DNA of 64,000 nt from Exiguobacterium acetylicum (GTDB taxonomy: Bacteria; Bacillota; Bacilli; Exiguobacteriales; Exiguobacteriaceae): the NCBI RefSeq assembly GCF_019890935.1, contig NZ_CP082333.1, positions 212,001-276,000 on the forward strand. The letters run 5' to 3'. Position 1 is the first letter of the stretch. Each line of letters opens with the position of its first letter. The translations under genes were made by a program, and so were the position numbers. Positions 46,053-54,207 of the stretch are shown here, piece after piece. The notes beneath the pieces were generated by a model. The model saw only the letters and a program-made list of their open reading frames with translations. It was not told where the DNA came from and searched no databases.

Positions 46053-46910
46053 ATGGATTGGCAGTTACTATTACAGTATGCCTGGGTCGTACTCGTCTTG
46101 ATCGCGCTTGAAGGATTACTTTCAGCGGATAATGCACTCGTACTCGCGGTCATGGTCAAGCACTTACCAGGAGAACAACAAAAGAAAGCACTTTTTTATG
46201 GACTAGCTGGAGCGTTCGTCTTACGATTCGCGGCATTGTTCGCGATTTCGTTCCTCGTCGATATTTGGCAAATCCAAGCACTCGGAGCAGCGTACTTGCT
46301 CATCATGGGACTACGGCATATTTATAAGACCGTTAAAGCCAGAAAGCTCGGTGAGAACCATGGGGCTGAAAATGAGCTAGATGAAGAACCGAAGTCGGAA
46401 GAGCCAGTTTCAAAAGGTGAATTCTGGCGGACAGTCGCGAAGATCGAATTCGCGGACTTAGCGTTTGCTGTCGATTCGATTCTTGCAGCAGTAGCACTTG
46501 CCGTTGCCCTTCCAAACTGGGGATCAGGTGAAATCGGTGGTTTGAACACAGGTCACTTCATCGTCATCTTAACAGGTGGTTTGATGGGTGTCGTCTTGAT
46601 GCGGTTCGCCGCACGTGTCTTTGTTAAATTACTCGCAGATCGCCCAGGTCTTGAGACAGCAGCCTTTGCAATCGTCGCTTGGGTCGGTGTGAAGCTAGCT
46701 GTTCTGGCGCTTGAACACCCGAAATACCACGCATCAATCGAAGGAACAATCTTTGAAGCCTTAAAACTTCCTGAAGGGTTTGCCCATAGTACACCGTGGC
46801 AGGCATTCTTCTGGACAGTCATGGTCGGTCTTGCTCTTTGGGGTTGGTTCTCTTCACCAAAAACAAAATCAAATCCAGATGCTGAAAAAAAAGTCGATCA
46901 AAACTTATAA
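46053..46910 (+). CDS. TerC family integral membrane protein (YkoY-like)
   Basis: A 285-residue protein with about seven to eight helices. The TerC metal-site motifs are present: EGLLSADNALVLAVMV near the N-terminus and FADLAFAVDSILAA in the middle, both supplying membrane Asp residues. An acidic loop (about residues 108-127) is inserted between them. TerC proteins are tied to manganese export or metalation of secreted proteins. The ATG at 46053 has AAAGGG 9 bases upstream; the ATG at 46044 touches that site. A terminator follows, then a second TerC gene. Confidence 0.9.
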   Translation: MDWQLLLQYAWVVLVLIALEGLLSADNALVLAVMVKHLPGEQQKKALFYGLAGAFVLRFAALFAISFLVDIWQIQALGAAYLLIMGLRHIYKTVKARKLGENHGAENELDEEPKSEEPVSKGEFWRTVAKIEFADLAFAVDSILAAVALAVALPNWGSGEIGGLNTGHFIVILTGGLMGVVLMRFAARVFVKLLADRPGLETAAFAIVAWVGVKLAVLALEHPKYHASIEGTIFEALKLPEGFAHSTPWQAFFWTVMVGLALWGWFSSPKTKSNPDAEKKVDQNL

Positions 46911-46916
46911 GAAATG

Positions 46917-46946
46917 GAACGATCCGTCGATGACGGATCGTTTTTT
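46917..46946 (+). terminator. Intrinsic terminator after the first terC
   Basis: AACGATCCGTC pairs with GACGGATCGTT around GAT, followed by six T. Confidence 0.9.
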
Positions 46947-47099
46947 GTGTAACGCATGAAAGAAGGATACGCACGTTACAACTGTTTAAACAGCGGGAAT
47001 AAGAGACACAGTGAAGTCAAAAAGGAGAGCAGGTCTCTTTTTCTTTCCTCATGTCCGGCATATAATGAATAGACTGAACAATAAAGGGGATTCGTTAGT

Positions 47100-47864
47100 A
47101 TGGATATTGGATTAATTACACAGTATGCGACCGTCGGGCTCGTACTGATCATTTTGCAAGGATTACTATCCGCCGACAATGCGATGGTCATGGCGGTCCT
47201 CGTCCGACCGTTACCAGACGATCAACGTAAAAAGGCGCTTTTCTATGGCCTCGTCGGAGCACTCGTCTTACGTTTCGTCGCAATCTTCTTTGCTTCGTAT
47301 TTAGCGACGATTTGGGAACTTCAAGCACTCGGGGCGATCTACCTCTTTTATGTGGCGTTCAAAGGAATCGTCGAGGCTCGATCGAATAAACATCAAGTAC
47401 CGGATGCAATTGCCTCACAAAAAGCCTCACCGAATTTTTGGTGGACGGTCGTCAAAGTCGAGTTCTCTGACTTGGCGTTCGCTGTCGACTCGACACTTGC
47501 CGCTGTCGCCATGGCAACGACATTACCGATGATTGGTGGAACGATCGGTGGTCTGAACACAGGACAATTCTGGGTCGTCTTCTTCAGTGGGATCATTGGT
47601 CTCGTCATCATGCGTTACTTCGCGAGCTGGTTCGTCGTCTTGCTCCAAAAGCGACCAGGTATCGAAGAAGCTGCCTTTTGGCTCGTCGCATGGGTTGGTG
47701 TAAAACTGGTCGTCATGACACTCGCGCATCCGTCGATCGACGTCTTGCCGCATGAGTTTCCAGAGAGTACACTATGGCAAACGATCTTCTGGGTCGTACT
47801 TGCCCTAATTTTAATCATTGGTTGGTTCCGTAGCGGAAGTAGTTCAACCAAATCAGCAAAATAA
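47100..47864 (+). CDS. TerC family integral membrane protein, second copy
   Basis: A 254-residue paralogue of the preceding TerC protein, with the same Asp motifs, QGLLSADNAMVMAVLV and FSDLAFAVDSTLAA, but without the acidic loop. It has its own promoter (TATAAT at 47061-47066) and a ribosome binding site AAAGGGGA. The two copies probably arose by tandem duplication and may differ in metal or partner. A weak terminator lies just downstream. Confidence 0.9.
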   Translation: MDIGLITQYATVGLVLIILQGLLSADNAMVMAVLVRPLPDDQRKKALFYGLVGALVLRFVAIFFASYLATIWELQALGAIYLFYVAFKGIVEARSNKHQVPDAIASQKASPNFWWTVVKVEFSDLAFAVDSTLAAVAMATTLPMIGGTIGGLNTGQFWVVFFSGIIGLVIMRYFASWFVVLLQKRPGIEEAAFWLVAWVGVKLVVMTLAHPSIDVLPHEFPESTLWQTIFWVVLALILIIGWFRSGSSSTKSAK

Positions 47865-47870
47865 TACAAT

Positions 47871-47903
47871 GGCGGGCAGGGTACTCTCTGTCCGTCTTTC
47901 GTT
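47871..47903 (+). terminator. Weak terminator after the second terC
   Basis: GGCGGGCAG pairs with CTGTCCGTC (one mismatch/wobble), followed by TTTCGTT. Read-through into the next gene is likely. Confidence 0.45.
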
Positions 47904-47915
47904 AGGAGAGATTTC

Positions 47916-49049
47916 ATGCAAAACGGTAATTTCATTCGGATGCTGACGCGGATGCAAAACGTTCCACGGTGGGATGAATACGCACCACGTTTTCCGGATA
48001 ACGCAGCCAGTCACAGTTTTCGTGTTGCCTTATTCAGTTTGATGGCAAGCTATTTAGAAGAAGCAGACGGGCAACCACCAGTCGACCGCCAGACATTGCT
48101 CGGAAAAGCTCTATTCCATGACATGAACGAAGTCATCACCGGACCCATTAAACACCGGACGAAAAAAGAGCCAACGTTACATGCACACATTCAGGCAATG
48201 GAACAACAAGCAAGTGAACAGCTCGTTGCCTTACTCTCGAAGTCGCTTCAACCAGCGTTCACGACATACCTCGTACATGCAGAGGATGAATCACCGGAAG
48301 GGCGAATCGTCGAAGCCATCGATACGTTCGATGCGATGTTGTATGCACGAAGGGAAGCACGGATGACGGAGTCCGTCTTTTTCGAACAAAAAGCAGCGGA
48401 ATTACAGGCTGTTCTGGAACGACATCCACTCGTTTCGATTCGTCGCTTGACACAGTCGGTCATGGAAGAGGATGAGATGTCTCATTTCATTGAAAATGTC
48501 TTGATGATGGATACGATTCGGCGCTGGAAAGGACGTTTCAATACGATTGATGATAACGACGCGACACATGCGTTTCGAGCAGCCTCACTTGGTATCTTCA
48601 ATGGTCTGATTGAATCGGAAAAGTACGGCGTCACGATCGACATCGAAGAAGTCGTCTCACGTCTCTTGTGTCATGATCTCGTTGAAGGAACGACAGGAGA
48701 TGTTCTTGGACCTGTCAAACATGCAACACCGGTCACAGCAGCAGCCTTCGAAGCTTACGAACGGGCAGAAGGAGAGACGTTGATCAATAATTTACCAAAA
48801 GAAATCCGAGCACCATTCCGTCGGTTCGTCGTGGAAGCAAAAGACGAGACATACGAAGGACAGATGGTTGATGTGATCGATAAACTCGATGCATTGATTA
48901 AAATGAACATGGAACGGAAGTTGAACGGGGTCGAGTATGAGACCGGTTACCGCGCACAACTCAAAAAGGTTCAGATGACATATGAAAATCCATCGGTCGT
49001 CTTTTTCCTCGCTTATGTCTTGCATGATTTGGATTACGTGACGTCATGA
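47916..49049 (+). CDS. Tandem HD-domain protein (two YfbR-like phosphohydrolase domains)
   Basis: A 377-residue protein built of two consecutive HD domains of the YfbR (5'-deoxynucleotidase) type. The first (about residues 1-185) has SHSFRVALFS and FHDMNEVITGPIKH; the second (about 190-377) has THAFRAASLG and CHDLVEGTTGDVLGPVKH. Each half ends in a similar AEDESPEGRIVEAIDTFDA / AKDETYEGQMVDVIDKLDA block with the late catalytic Asp. The first copy is shortened between the HD and the PIKH part. It likely dephosphorylates nucleotides. Its stop overlaps the start of an MFS exporter by 4 bases. Confidence 0.85.
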   Translation: MQNGNFIRMLTRMQNVPRWDEYAPRFPDNAASHSFRVALFSLMASYLEEADGQPPVDRQTLLGKALFHDMNEVITGPIKHRTKKEPTLHAHIQAMEQQASEQLVALLSKSLQPAFTTYLVHAEDESPEGRIVEAIDTFDAMLYARREARMTESVFFEQKAAELQAVLERHPLVSIRRLTQSVMEEDEMSHFIENVLMMDTIRRWKGRFNTIDDNDATHAFRAASLGIFNGLIESEKYGVTIDIEEVVSRLLCHDLVEGTTGDVLGPVKHATPVTAAAFEAYERAEGETLINNLPKEIRAPFRRFVVEAKDETYEGQMVDVIDKLDALIKMNMERKLNGVEYETGYRAQLKKVQMTYENPSVVFFLAYVLHDLDYVTS

Positions 49050-50248
49050 CGAAAGAAACCATGACCCCACGCCGCTTAACGTTGATCTTGATCCTCGGTT
49101 CACTTGCTGCACTTGGACCACTCTCGATCGACATGTATCTACCTGCTTTTCCAGATATGTCACGCTCGTTTGATGCGAGTGCATCACTAATCCAATTGAG
49201 TTTGACGGCTTGTATGCTCGGAATGGCACTCGGACAATTGATCGTTGGTCCGCTCAGTGACGTTCGCGGTCGTAAACGACCGCTGATGGTTGCATTACTT
49301 GCCTATCTGCTCGCTTCTCTCGCCTGTGCGATGGCACCGACGATTGAAGTGTTGATCGCGCTTCGATTCATCCAAGGAGCAGCTGGAGCGTCAGGAATCG
49401 TCATTTCCCGGGCAATCGTTCGTGACTTATTTGATGGACCCGAATTGACGCGGTTTTTTGCTGCCTTGTCACTCGTCAACGGAACAGCACCGATTCTCGC
49501 ACCCGTCATCGGAGGACAGTTGCTTCGGTTCGGTGACTGGCATTTCGTCTTCTACTTGCTAGCGATTTTAAGCACGATGATGTTACTTGCTGTTGCACTC
49601 CGTTTACCGGAAACACTTCCGCTTGATAGACGTGTTGAGGGAAACCTGACGACGACGTTGAAGACGTTCGGACGTTTGTTGACGGATCGCGTCTTCATTG
49701 GCTATGCGTTCGCGCAAGCATTCGTCATGGGCGCGATGTTCGCCTATATCTCGGGTTCACCGTTCGTCTTACAAAATATTTACGGCGCTTCGCCGCAACA
49801 GTTCAGTTTTTTGTTCGGTTTAAACGGAATCGGAATCATCTTAGCAGCACAAATCGCCGGTCGCCTTGCGGGTCGTGTCGATTCAGAGCGGCTGATGCGA
49901 ATCAGTTTGACGATCGTTGCGAGTGCGAGCATCTTATTGTTCCTCGCCTTGACGTTAACGGATCAGCTGATCTTCGTTATGATTCCACTATTCTTCGTCG
50001 TTTCAAGCGTCGGTTTGATCTCGACGCTCGGTTTTACCTTAGCGATGCAAAATTACGGAGCAACGGCAGGCAGTGCCTCGGCTCTTTTAGGTCTCTTGCC
50101 GATGCTCGTCGGTTCGCTCGTGTCACCACTCGTCGGGGTCATGGGAGAACAATCGGCTGTTCCGATGGGACTGATCATCATGACCTTAGATTGCCTGGCG
50201 CTCATTCTCTATTATGGTCTGATTGTTCGTCGACCGAATCGTTCATAA
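49046..50248 (+). CDS. Bcr/CflA family multidrug MFS exporter
   Basis: A 400-residue, 12-helix drug:proton antiporter. LGSLAALGPLSIDMYLPAFP at the first helix is the Bcr/CflA signature, followed by motif A, GPLSDVRGRKRPL, and motif C-like NGTAPILAPVIGGQLL. It exports drugs or small metabolites such as bicyclomycin or cysteine in relatives; the substrate is unknown. It is translationally coupled to the upstream HD-domain gene (ATGA overlap), an unusual partner. A terminator follows. Confidence 0.9.
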   Translation: MTKETMTPRRLTLILILGSLAALGPLSIDMYLPAFPDMSRSFDASASLIQLSLTACMLGMALGQLIVGPLSDVRGRKRPLMVALLAYLLASLACAMAPTIEVLIALRFIQGAAGASGIVISRAIVRDLFDGPELTRFFAALSLVNGTAPILAPVIGGQLLRFGDWHFVFYLLAILSTMMLLAVALRLPETLPLDRRVEGNLTTTLKTFGRLLTDRVFIGYAFAQAFVMGAMFAYISGSPFVLQNIYGASPQQFSFLFGLNGIGIILAAQIAGRLAGRVDSERLMRISLTIVASASILLFLALTLTDQLIFVMIPLFFVVSSVGLISTLGFTLAMQNYGATAGSASALLGLLPMLVGSLVSPLVGVMGEQSAVPMGLIIMTLDCLALILYYGLIVRRPNRS

Positions 50249-50257
50249 ACGCTAATT

Positions 50258-50301
50258 ATTCAAAAACGTTTGTCCTCTGTAGGGGATGAACGTTTTTTTC
50301 T
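50258..50301 (+). terminator. Intrinsic terminator after the MFS gene
   Basis: AAAAACGTTTGTCC pairs with GGGATGAACGTTTTT (wobbles), followed by further T. Confidence 0.8.
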
Positions 50302-50333
50302 TTTAATGAAAGGAAAAGAATTGGAATTCATTT

Positions 50334-50360
50334 TGAAACATTTTCTAAAAAATAAGCGTA
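50334..50360 (+). promoter_or_regulatory. Candidate SigW-type (ECF sigma) promoter
   Basis: TGAAAC (50334-50339) and CGTA (50357-50360) are 17 bases apart, near the SigW consensus TGAAAC-N16-CGTA. It lies 40 bases before the first gene of the flotillin operon. The Bacillus subtilis yuaF-floT operon is SigW-dependent, which supports the call. Confidence 0.65.
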
Positions 50361-50400
50361 GAAGAGAAAGAAAGCCAGTACTTCAGAAAGGAGTGGAGCG

Positions 50401-50628
50401 ATGAAACAGGAGTTGCAGCGTGAACGAGAGCCGTCGATTGAGGCAAGATTAGCACGTCATTTTGCCGCACAGAAAAAATACTTACGCCGTCAAGAAGAGG
50501 CCATCGATCAACGAGACAAAGAATTGGCTCGTTTATTGTTTGAGGAAAACCGGGCTGCTTATCAAAGGGCTTACCACGAACTGTATGGCTCACATCCTTA
50601 CATCGAGGTGAACGAAGATGGACGTTAG
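50401..50628 (+). CDS. Small charged coiled-coil-like protein, first gene of the flotillin operon
   Basis: A 75-residue, highly charged, probably all-helical protein (IEARLARHFAAQKKYLRRQE, EAIDQRDKELARLLFEE) without membrane segment. No family recognised. AAAGGAGTGGAGCG precedes the ATG. It is the first gene after a SigW-like promoter and overlaps the start of the yuaF-like gene by 11 bases, so it is part of the flotillin operon. A role as a soluble partner of flotillin or the membrane proteins is inferred from position only. Confidence 0.65.
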   Translation: MKQELQREREPSIEARLARHFAAQKKYLRRQEEAIDQRDKELARLLFEENRAAYQRAYHELYGSHPYIEVNEDGR

Positions 50629-51139
50629 TACACTTTATTTATATGCGTTAGCGGCCGCTGCTTGTGGTGTGTTTGTGTCCATCCTATTCTCAGACGCCAT
50701 TCCAGGCGTCGATCAAATCTTTCATCCCACGTTGATCTTATCTTTTGTCATCATCACGTCAGCGATCGGATTCGGACTCGAACAGCTCAGTCCACTTCGT
50801 TCGATGTTGATTTTAATCATCAGCAGTGTGATTACGTTATTAGTGACGACGCTGATGCACATCTTTTTATTCGTTCCGATGGCACAAGCTGAACAGTCGC
50901 TTGGATTTTCGGAACAGATGCTAGAAGGTCGCAGCGCAACCGTCATCGTGCCGATTCCGACTGAAGGATATGGTGAAATCTTACTTGATGACGTCTCAGG
51001 GCGCGTATCAAAGTCAGCCGTCCTGTTTGAAGGACCTGCCTTACCACAAGGCACGAAGGTGCTCGTCATTGAGATCAAACAAGGCGTCGCGTCTGTCGTG
51101 ACGTACCCCCAACAATGGAAAAAGGAGATGTTTACATGA
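50618..51139 (+). CDS. NfeD-like membrane protein (YuaF type)
   Basis: A 173-residue protein with three to four N-terminal helices and a C-terminal OB-fold domain (from about residue 100: GRSATVIVPIPTEGYGEI, then GTKVLVIEIKQGVASVV). The length and layout match YuaF of Bacillus, the NfeD-like partner encoded before flotillin. It probably works with FloT at membrane microdomains. Its stop overlaps the flotillin start by 4 bases (51136-51139). Confidence 0.85.
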   Translation: MDVSTLYLYALAAAACGVFVSILFSDAIPGVDQIFHPTLILSFVIITSAIGFGLEQLSPLRSMLILIISSVITLLVTTLMHIFLFVPMAQAEQSLGFSEQMLEGRSATVIVPIPTEGYGEILLDDVSGRVSKSAVLFEGPALPQGTKVLVIEIKQGVASVVTYPQQWKKEMFT

Positions 51140-52656
51140 ATCCAGTGTTAATCGTATCGATCGTCGCGGTCGCGTTGATCGTTGCATTGATCGTCTTATT
51201 CATCACGAAGTACCGAACGGTCGGTCCGGAAGAAGCGTTGATCGTATCCGGTAGTTATCTCGGAGGACGCAACGTCAATACGGATGAGTCCGGTAACCGG
51301 GTAAAAATTATTCGAGGTGGCGGAACATTCGTGTTACCTGTCTTCCAACAGGCGACACCACTGAGTTTGTTATCGAGTAAACTCGAAGTCACGACACCTG
51401 AAGTCTATACGGAGCAAGGTGTACCGGTCATGGCAGACGGTACAGCGATCATCAAGATCGGTAGCTCGATTTCTGAGATTGCGACGGCAGCGGAGCAGTT
51501 CCTCGGAAAATCAAAGGAGGAGCGGGAAGGCGAAGCACGTGAAGTCCTTGAAGGACACTTGCGTTCGATTCTCGGGTCGATGACCGTCGAAGAAATTTAT
51601 AAGAACCGTGATAAGTTCTCACAAGAAGTCCAGCGGGTCGCGTCTCAAGACCTGGCGAAAATGGGACTCGTCATCGTTTCGTTTACGATCAAAGACGTCC
51701 GTGACAAGAACGGATACTTAGAATCCCTCGGTAAACCGCGGATTGCACAGGTTCGCCGTGATGCGGACATCGCAACGGCAGACGCGGAAAAAGAGACACG
51801 CATCAAGCGGGCGGAAGCTTCAAAAGATGCGAAAAAAGCAGAACTTGAACGTGCGACCGAGATCGCTGAAGCGGAAAAAGAAAATCAGTTGAAGATGGCA
51901 GACTACCGCCGCGAACAAGATATCGCGAAGGCGAAAGCCGACCAAGCGTATGATCTTGAGAATGCACGCGCGCAACAAGAAGTTACGGAGCAACAGATGC
52001 AAATCAAAATCATCGAGCGTCAAAAACAAATCGAGCTCGAAGAACGCGAAATCCTCCGTCGTGAGAAACAATACGACGCGGAAGTCAAAAAACGCGCTGA
52101 TGCTGATCGTTACTCGATTGAGCAAGCTGCCCAAGCGGACCGTGCGAAGCAATATGCGGAAGCGGACGCAACGAAATATCGGATCGAGGCATCGGCAAAA
52201 GCAGATGCAGAACGAATTCGTCTGGATGGTCTTGCGAAAGCGGATGCTGAGCGGGCACAGGGGGAAACAGAAGCGGAGATCATTCGTCTGAAGGGTCTTG
52301 CGGAAGCAGAAGCGAAAGAAAAAATCGCGCAAGCGTTCGAGCAATTCGGACAAGCGGCGATTCTCGATATGGTCATTCGGATGATGCCAGAGTACGCGAA
52401 AGAGATCGCTGCACCACTCGGTAACATCGATAAAATCACAGTCGTTGATACAGGTAGTGGTGAAGGGGGCGGTGCAAACCGTGTCACCGGTTATGCGACG
52501 AATTTGATGGCGTCACTGCAAGAAACATTAAAGGCGTCGTCCGGATTAGATGTCAAAGAGTTGATCGAGAATTTCTCCGGTAAAGGAACAGCAAAGCCGT
52601 TGACGGTCAACTTAAATTCCCATGATGCGGTGGCAGCATCGAAAACAGAAGACTGA
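51136..52656 (+). CDS. floT: Flotillin
   Basis: A 506-residue flotillin. A short hydrophobic N-terminal anchor (about residues 3-24) is followed by an SPFH domain (KYRTVGPEEALIVSG to VVSFTIKDVRD, about residues 25-195) and a long coiled-coil domain rich in Glu-Ala repeats (about 200-420: DADIATADAEKETRIKRAEA and later ADAERIRLDGLAKADAERAQ). Flotillins organise lipid domains and respond to envelope stress. The start at 51136 has AAAAGGAG 7 bases upstream, inside the end of the YuaF-like gene. Its stop overlaps the next start (TGATGG). Confidence 0.94.
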   Translation: MNPVLIVSIVAVALIVALIVLFITKYRTVGPEEALIVSGSYLGGRNVNTDESGNRVKIIRGGGTFVLPVFQQATPLSLLSSKLEVTTPEVYTEQGVPVMADGTAIIKIGSSISEIATAAEQFLGKSKEEREGEAREVLEGHLRSILGSMTVEEIYKNRDKFSQEVQRVASQDLAKMGLVIVSFTIKDVRDKNGYLESLGKPRIAQVRRDADIATADAEKETRIKRAEASKDAKKAELERATEIAEAEKENQLKMADYRREQDIAKAKADQAYDLENARAQQEVTEQQMQIKIIERQKQIELEEREILRREKQYDAEVKKRADADRYSIEQAAQADRAKQYAEADATKYRIEASAKADAERIRLDGLAKADAERAQGETEAEIIRLKGLAEAEAKEKIAQAFEQFGQAAILDMVIRMMPEYAKEIAAPLGNIDKITVVDTGSGEGGGANRVTGYATNLMASLQETLKASSGLDVKELIENFSGKGTAKPLTVNLNSHDAVAASKTED

Positions 52657-53066
52657 TGGCAATCCGTGTCTTATTGATTGTGTTCGCACTCCTACTTTTT
52701 CATGTCACTTGGCCACTTCCATGGTATGCACTAGCGGTACTAGGCGGCGTCATTGGTATCATCAAAGGGTACACATCGGATGACGGAATCGCGAATATAT
52801 TCAATATAAAGAAGGTATCTTACTCACTTTACGATCGACAAACACGTCTGGAAGCCGTTCTCGCTTTGATGTGTAGTCTGTTGACGGTCGACTTCCCGTA
52901 TTGGTTCGTCGGAGTGACGACAGGAATCACGTGGCGTGATATCGGATATGCCGGTTTCGAAGTAGTATCGACACTTCTGTTCGCTTATGTTTTATTCCGT
53001 TTCTTATGTCTGAATCTATTCCGACCATTCTTGGAGTCTGAAAGAAGGGAGCAAAGAAATGGATAG
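52656..53066 (+). CDS. Uncharacterised membrane protein of the flotillin operon
   Basis: A 136-residue protein with about four hydrophobic segments (residues 3-20, 23-40, 66-85, 95-120) and a charged C-terminus. No family recognised. The ATG overlaps the flotillin stop codon, so its translation is coupled to floT. In Bacillus the third gene of this operon is yuaI, an acetyltransferase, so this gene is different. It may be an accessory membrane factor. Confidence 0.7.
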   Translation: MAIRVLLIVFALLLFHVTWPLPWYALAVLGGVIGIIKGYTSDDGIANIFNIKKVSYSLYDRQTRLEAVLALMCSLLTVDFPYWFVGVTTGITWRDIGYAGFEVVSTLLFAYVLFRFLCLNLFRPFLESERREQRNG

Positions 53067-53274
53067 TTTATTTTTACTGCAAGAACGTTGGATGCTGTTG
53101 CTTCCGTTCCTCGTCGTCCTCTTGATCAACGTCGGGTTATTAACTGCCCTTCTGAAGAAGCGACGTGATTTACCGAAGCTGTTAGTTTTCGGAATGGGTG
53201 GGATGGCGATCGTGTTCCTCGTCTCTTCGCTTGGATTAAGCATGGCATTGCTGTTCTTCGGATACAATTCATAA
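53059..53274 (+). CDS. Small two-helix membrane protein, last gene of the flotillin operon
   Basis: A 71-residue protein with hydrophobic segments at about residues 12-32 and 43-67, separated by a basic loop (KKRRDLPK). It overlaps the previous gene by 8 bases and is followed by a terminator, so it ends the five-gene flotillin unit. Function unknown. Confidence 0.65.
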   Translation: MDSLFLLQERWMLLLPFLVVLLINVGLLTALLKKRRDLPKLLVFGMGGMAIVFLVSSLGLSMALLFFGYNS

Positions 53275-53277
53275 AAA

Positions 53278-53316
53278 AACGGGGCAGGCTCTAAACAGAG
53301 TCTGTCCCATTTTGTC
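53278..53316. terminator. Terminator between convergent genes
   Basis: GGGGCAGGCTCT pairs with AGAGTCTGTCCC (wobbles) and is followed by ATTTTG on the plus strand, with seven A upstream that serve the minus-strand degV gene. Confidence 0.82.
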
Positions 53317-53342
53317 GTACTATAAGATAAAAATGAGTGCCG

Positions 53343-54191
53343 TTAACGTGGAAGGTCATACCCAATGACGACGAGTCCCGGTCCGGTATGTGAACCGATC
53401 GCTGCGCCGGCGATCGTCAAGATGACTTCGCTTGGTGAAAACTGTGCTTCAATCAATTGTTTTAACTGTTCTGCCCGTTCGATTGAATCCCCGTGACCAA
53501 TCATGATCCGGTGTCCGTCAATCGCAGGACGTGCTTCTTCCATCCACTCGACGATTCGGTTCATGACTTTTTTCTGACCACGGATCTTCTCTTTTGGGAT
53601 CAACTTCCCGTCTTCGACTGTCAATAGTGGCAAGATCGATAAGAGACCACCAATGAAGGCGCTAGCTCGCGAAACACGTCCACCGCGCATCAAATATTCA
53701 AGTGATTCGACTGTAAACAGATGACGAATCGTATTTACCTTGGCTTCAGCATAAGCCACTGTTTCTTCGAACGAATGTGTCTTCGCATATTCAGCGACAT
53801 CGAGAACGAATAGTCCTTGTCCTGTCGAAGCGGTTTTCGTATCGAGTACTAGGTAAGGAACGTTCGGATATTTTTCGGCGAGTTCCTCCGTAAGCATCTT
53901 CGCTGTTTGATATGTTCCCGATAATTCGCTTGAGAAGGCGAGATAGAGGAAGGGATCTCCTTGTTCGAAGTGACGCGTGAACACCTCGACCATCCGGCTG
54001 ACTTCGACCTGGAATGTCTTCGGTGCTGCACCGTCACGCATCTTATCATACAGTTGTTTCGGAGATATCGATTCTCCGTCGAAGAACGTGTCTTCGTCGA
54101 TCAATACGCCAAATGGCATGACCGTAAAATCATAAGCATCTAACATGTCTTTTGGTGCATCAGCACCACTATCTGTGATCAATCGGATCAT
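53343..54191 (-). CDS. DegV family fatty acid-binding protein
   Basis: A 282-residue DegV (FakB-type) protein, which binds a fatty acid in a buried pocket and, in fatty acid kinase systems, presents it for phosphorylation. The N-terminal ITDSGAD motif, the SSELSGTYQTAKM loop that holds the carboxylate, RGGRVSRASAF, and the C-terminal SHTGPGLVVIGYD are diagnostic. The ATG at 54191 follows AAAGGAGAG; a GTG 3 bases earlier is possible. It lies 13-16 bases downstream of lipL on the same strand, so both share a transcript. Confidence 0.92.
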   Translation of the reverse strand: MIRLITDSGADAPKDMLDAYDFTVMPFGVLIDEDTFFDGESISPKQLYDKMRDGAAPKTFQVEVSRMVEVFTRHFEQGDPFLYLAFSSELSGTYQTAKMLTEELAEKYPNVPYLVLDTKTASTGQGLFVLDVAEYAKTHSFEETVAYAEAKVNTIRHLFTVESLEYLMRGGRVSRASAFIGGLLSILPLLTVEDGKLIPKEKIRGQKKVMNRIVEWMEEARPAIDGHRIMIGHGDSIERAEQLKQLIEAQFSPSEVILTIAGAAIGSHTGPGLVVIGYDLPR

Positions 54192-54207
54192 CACGTTCTC
54201 TCCTTTC

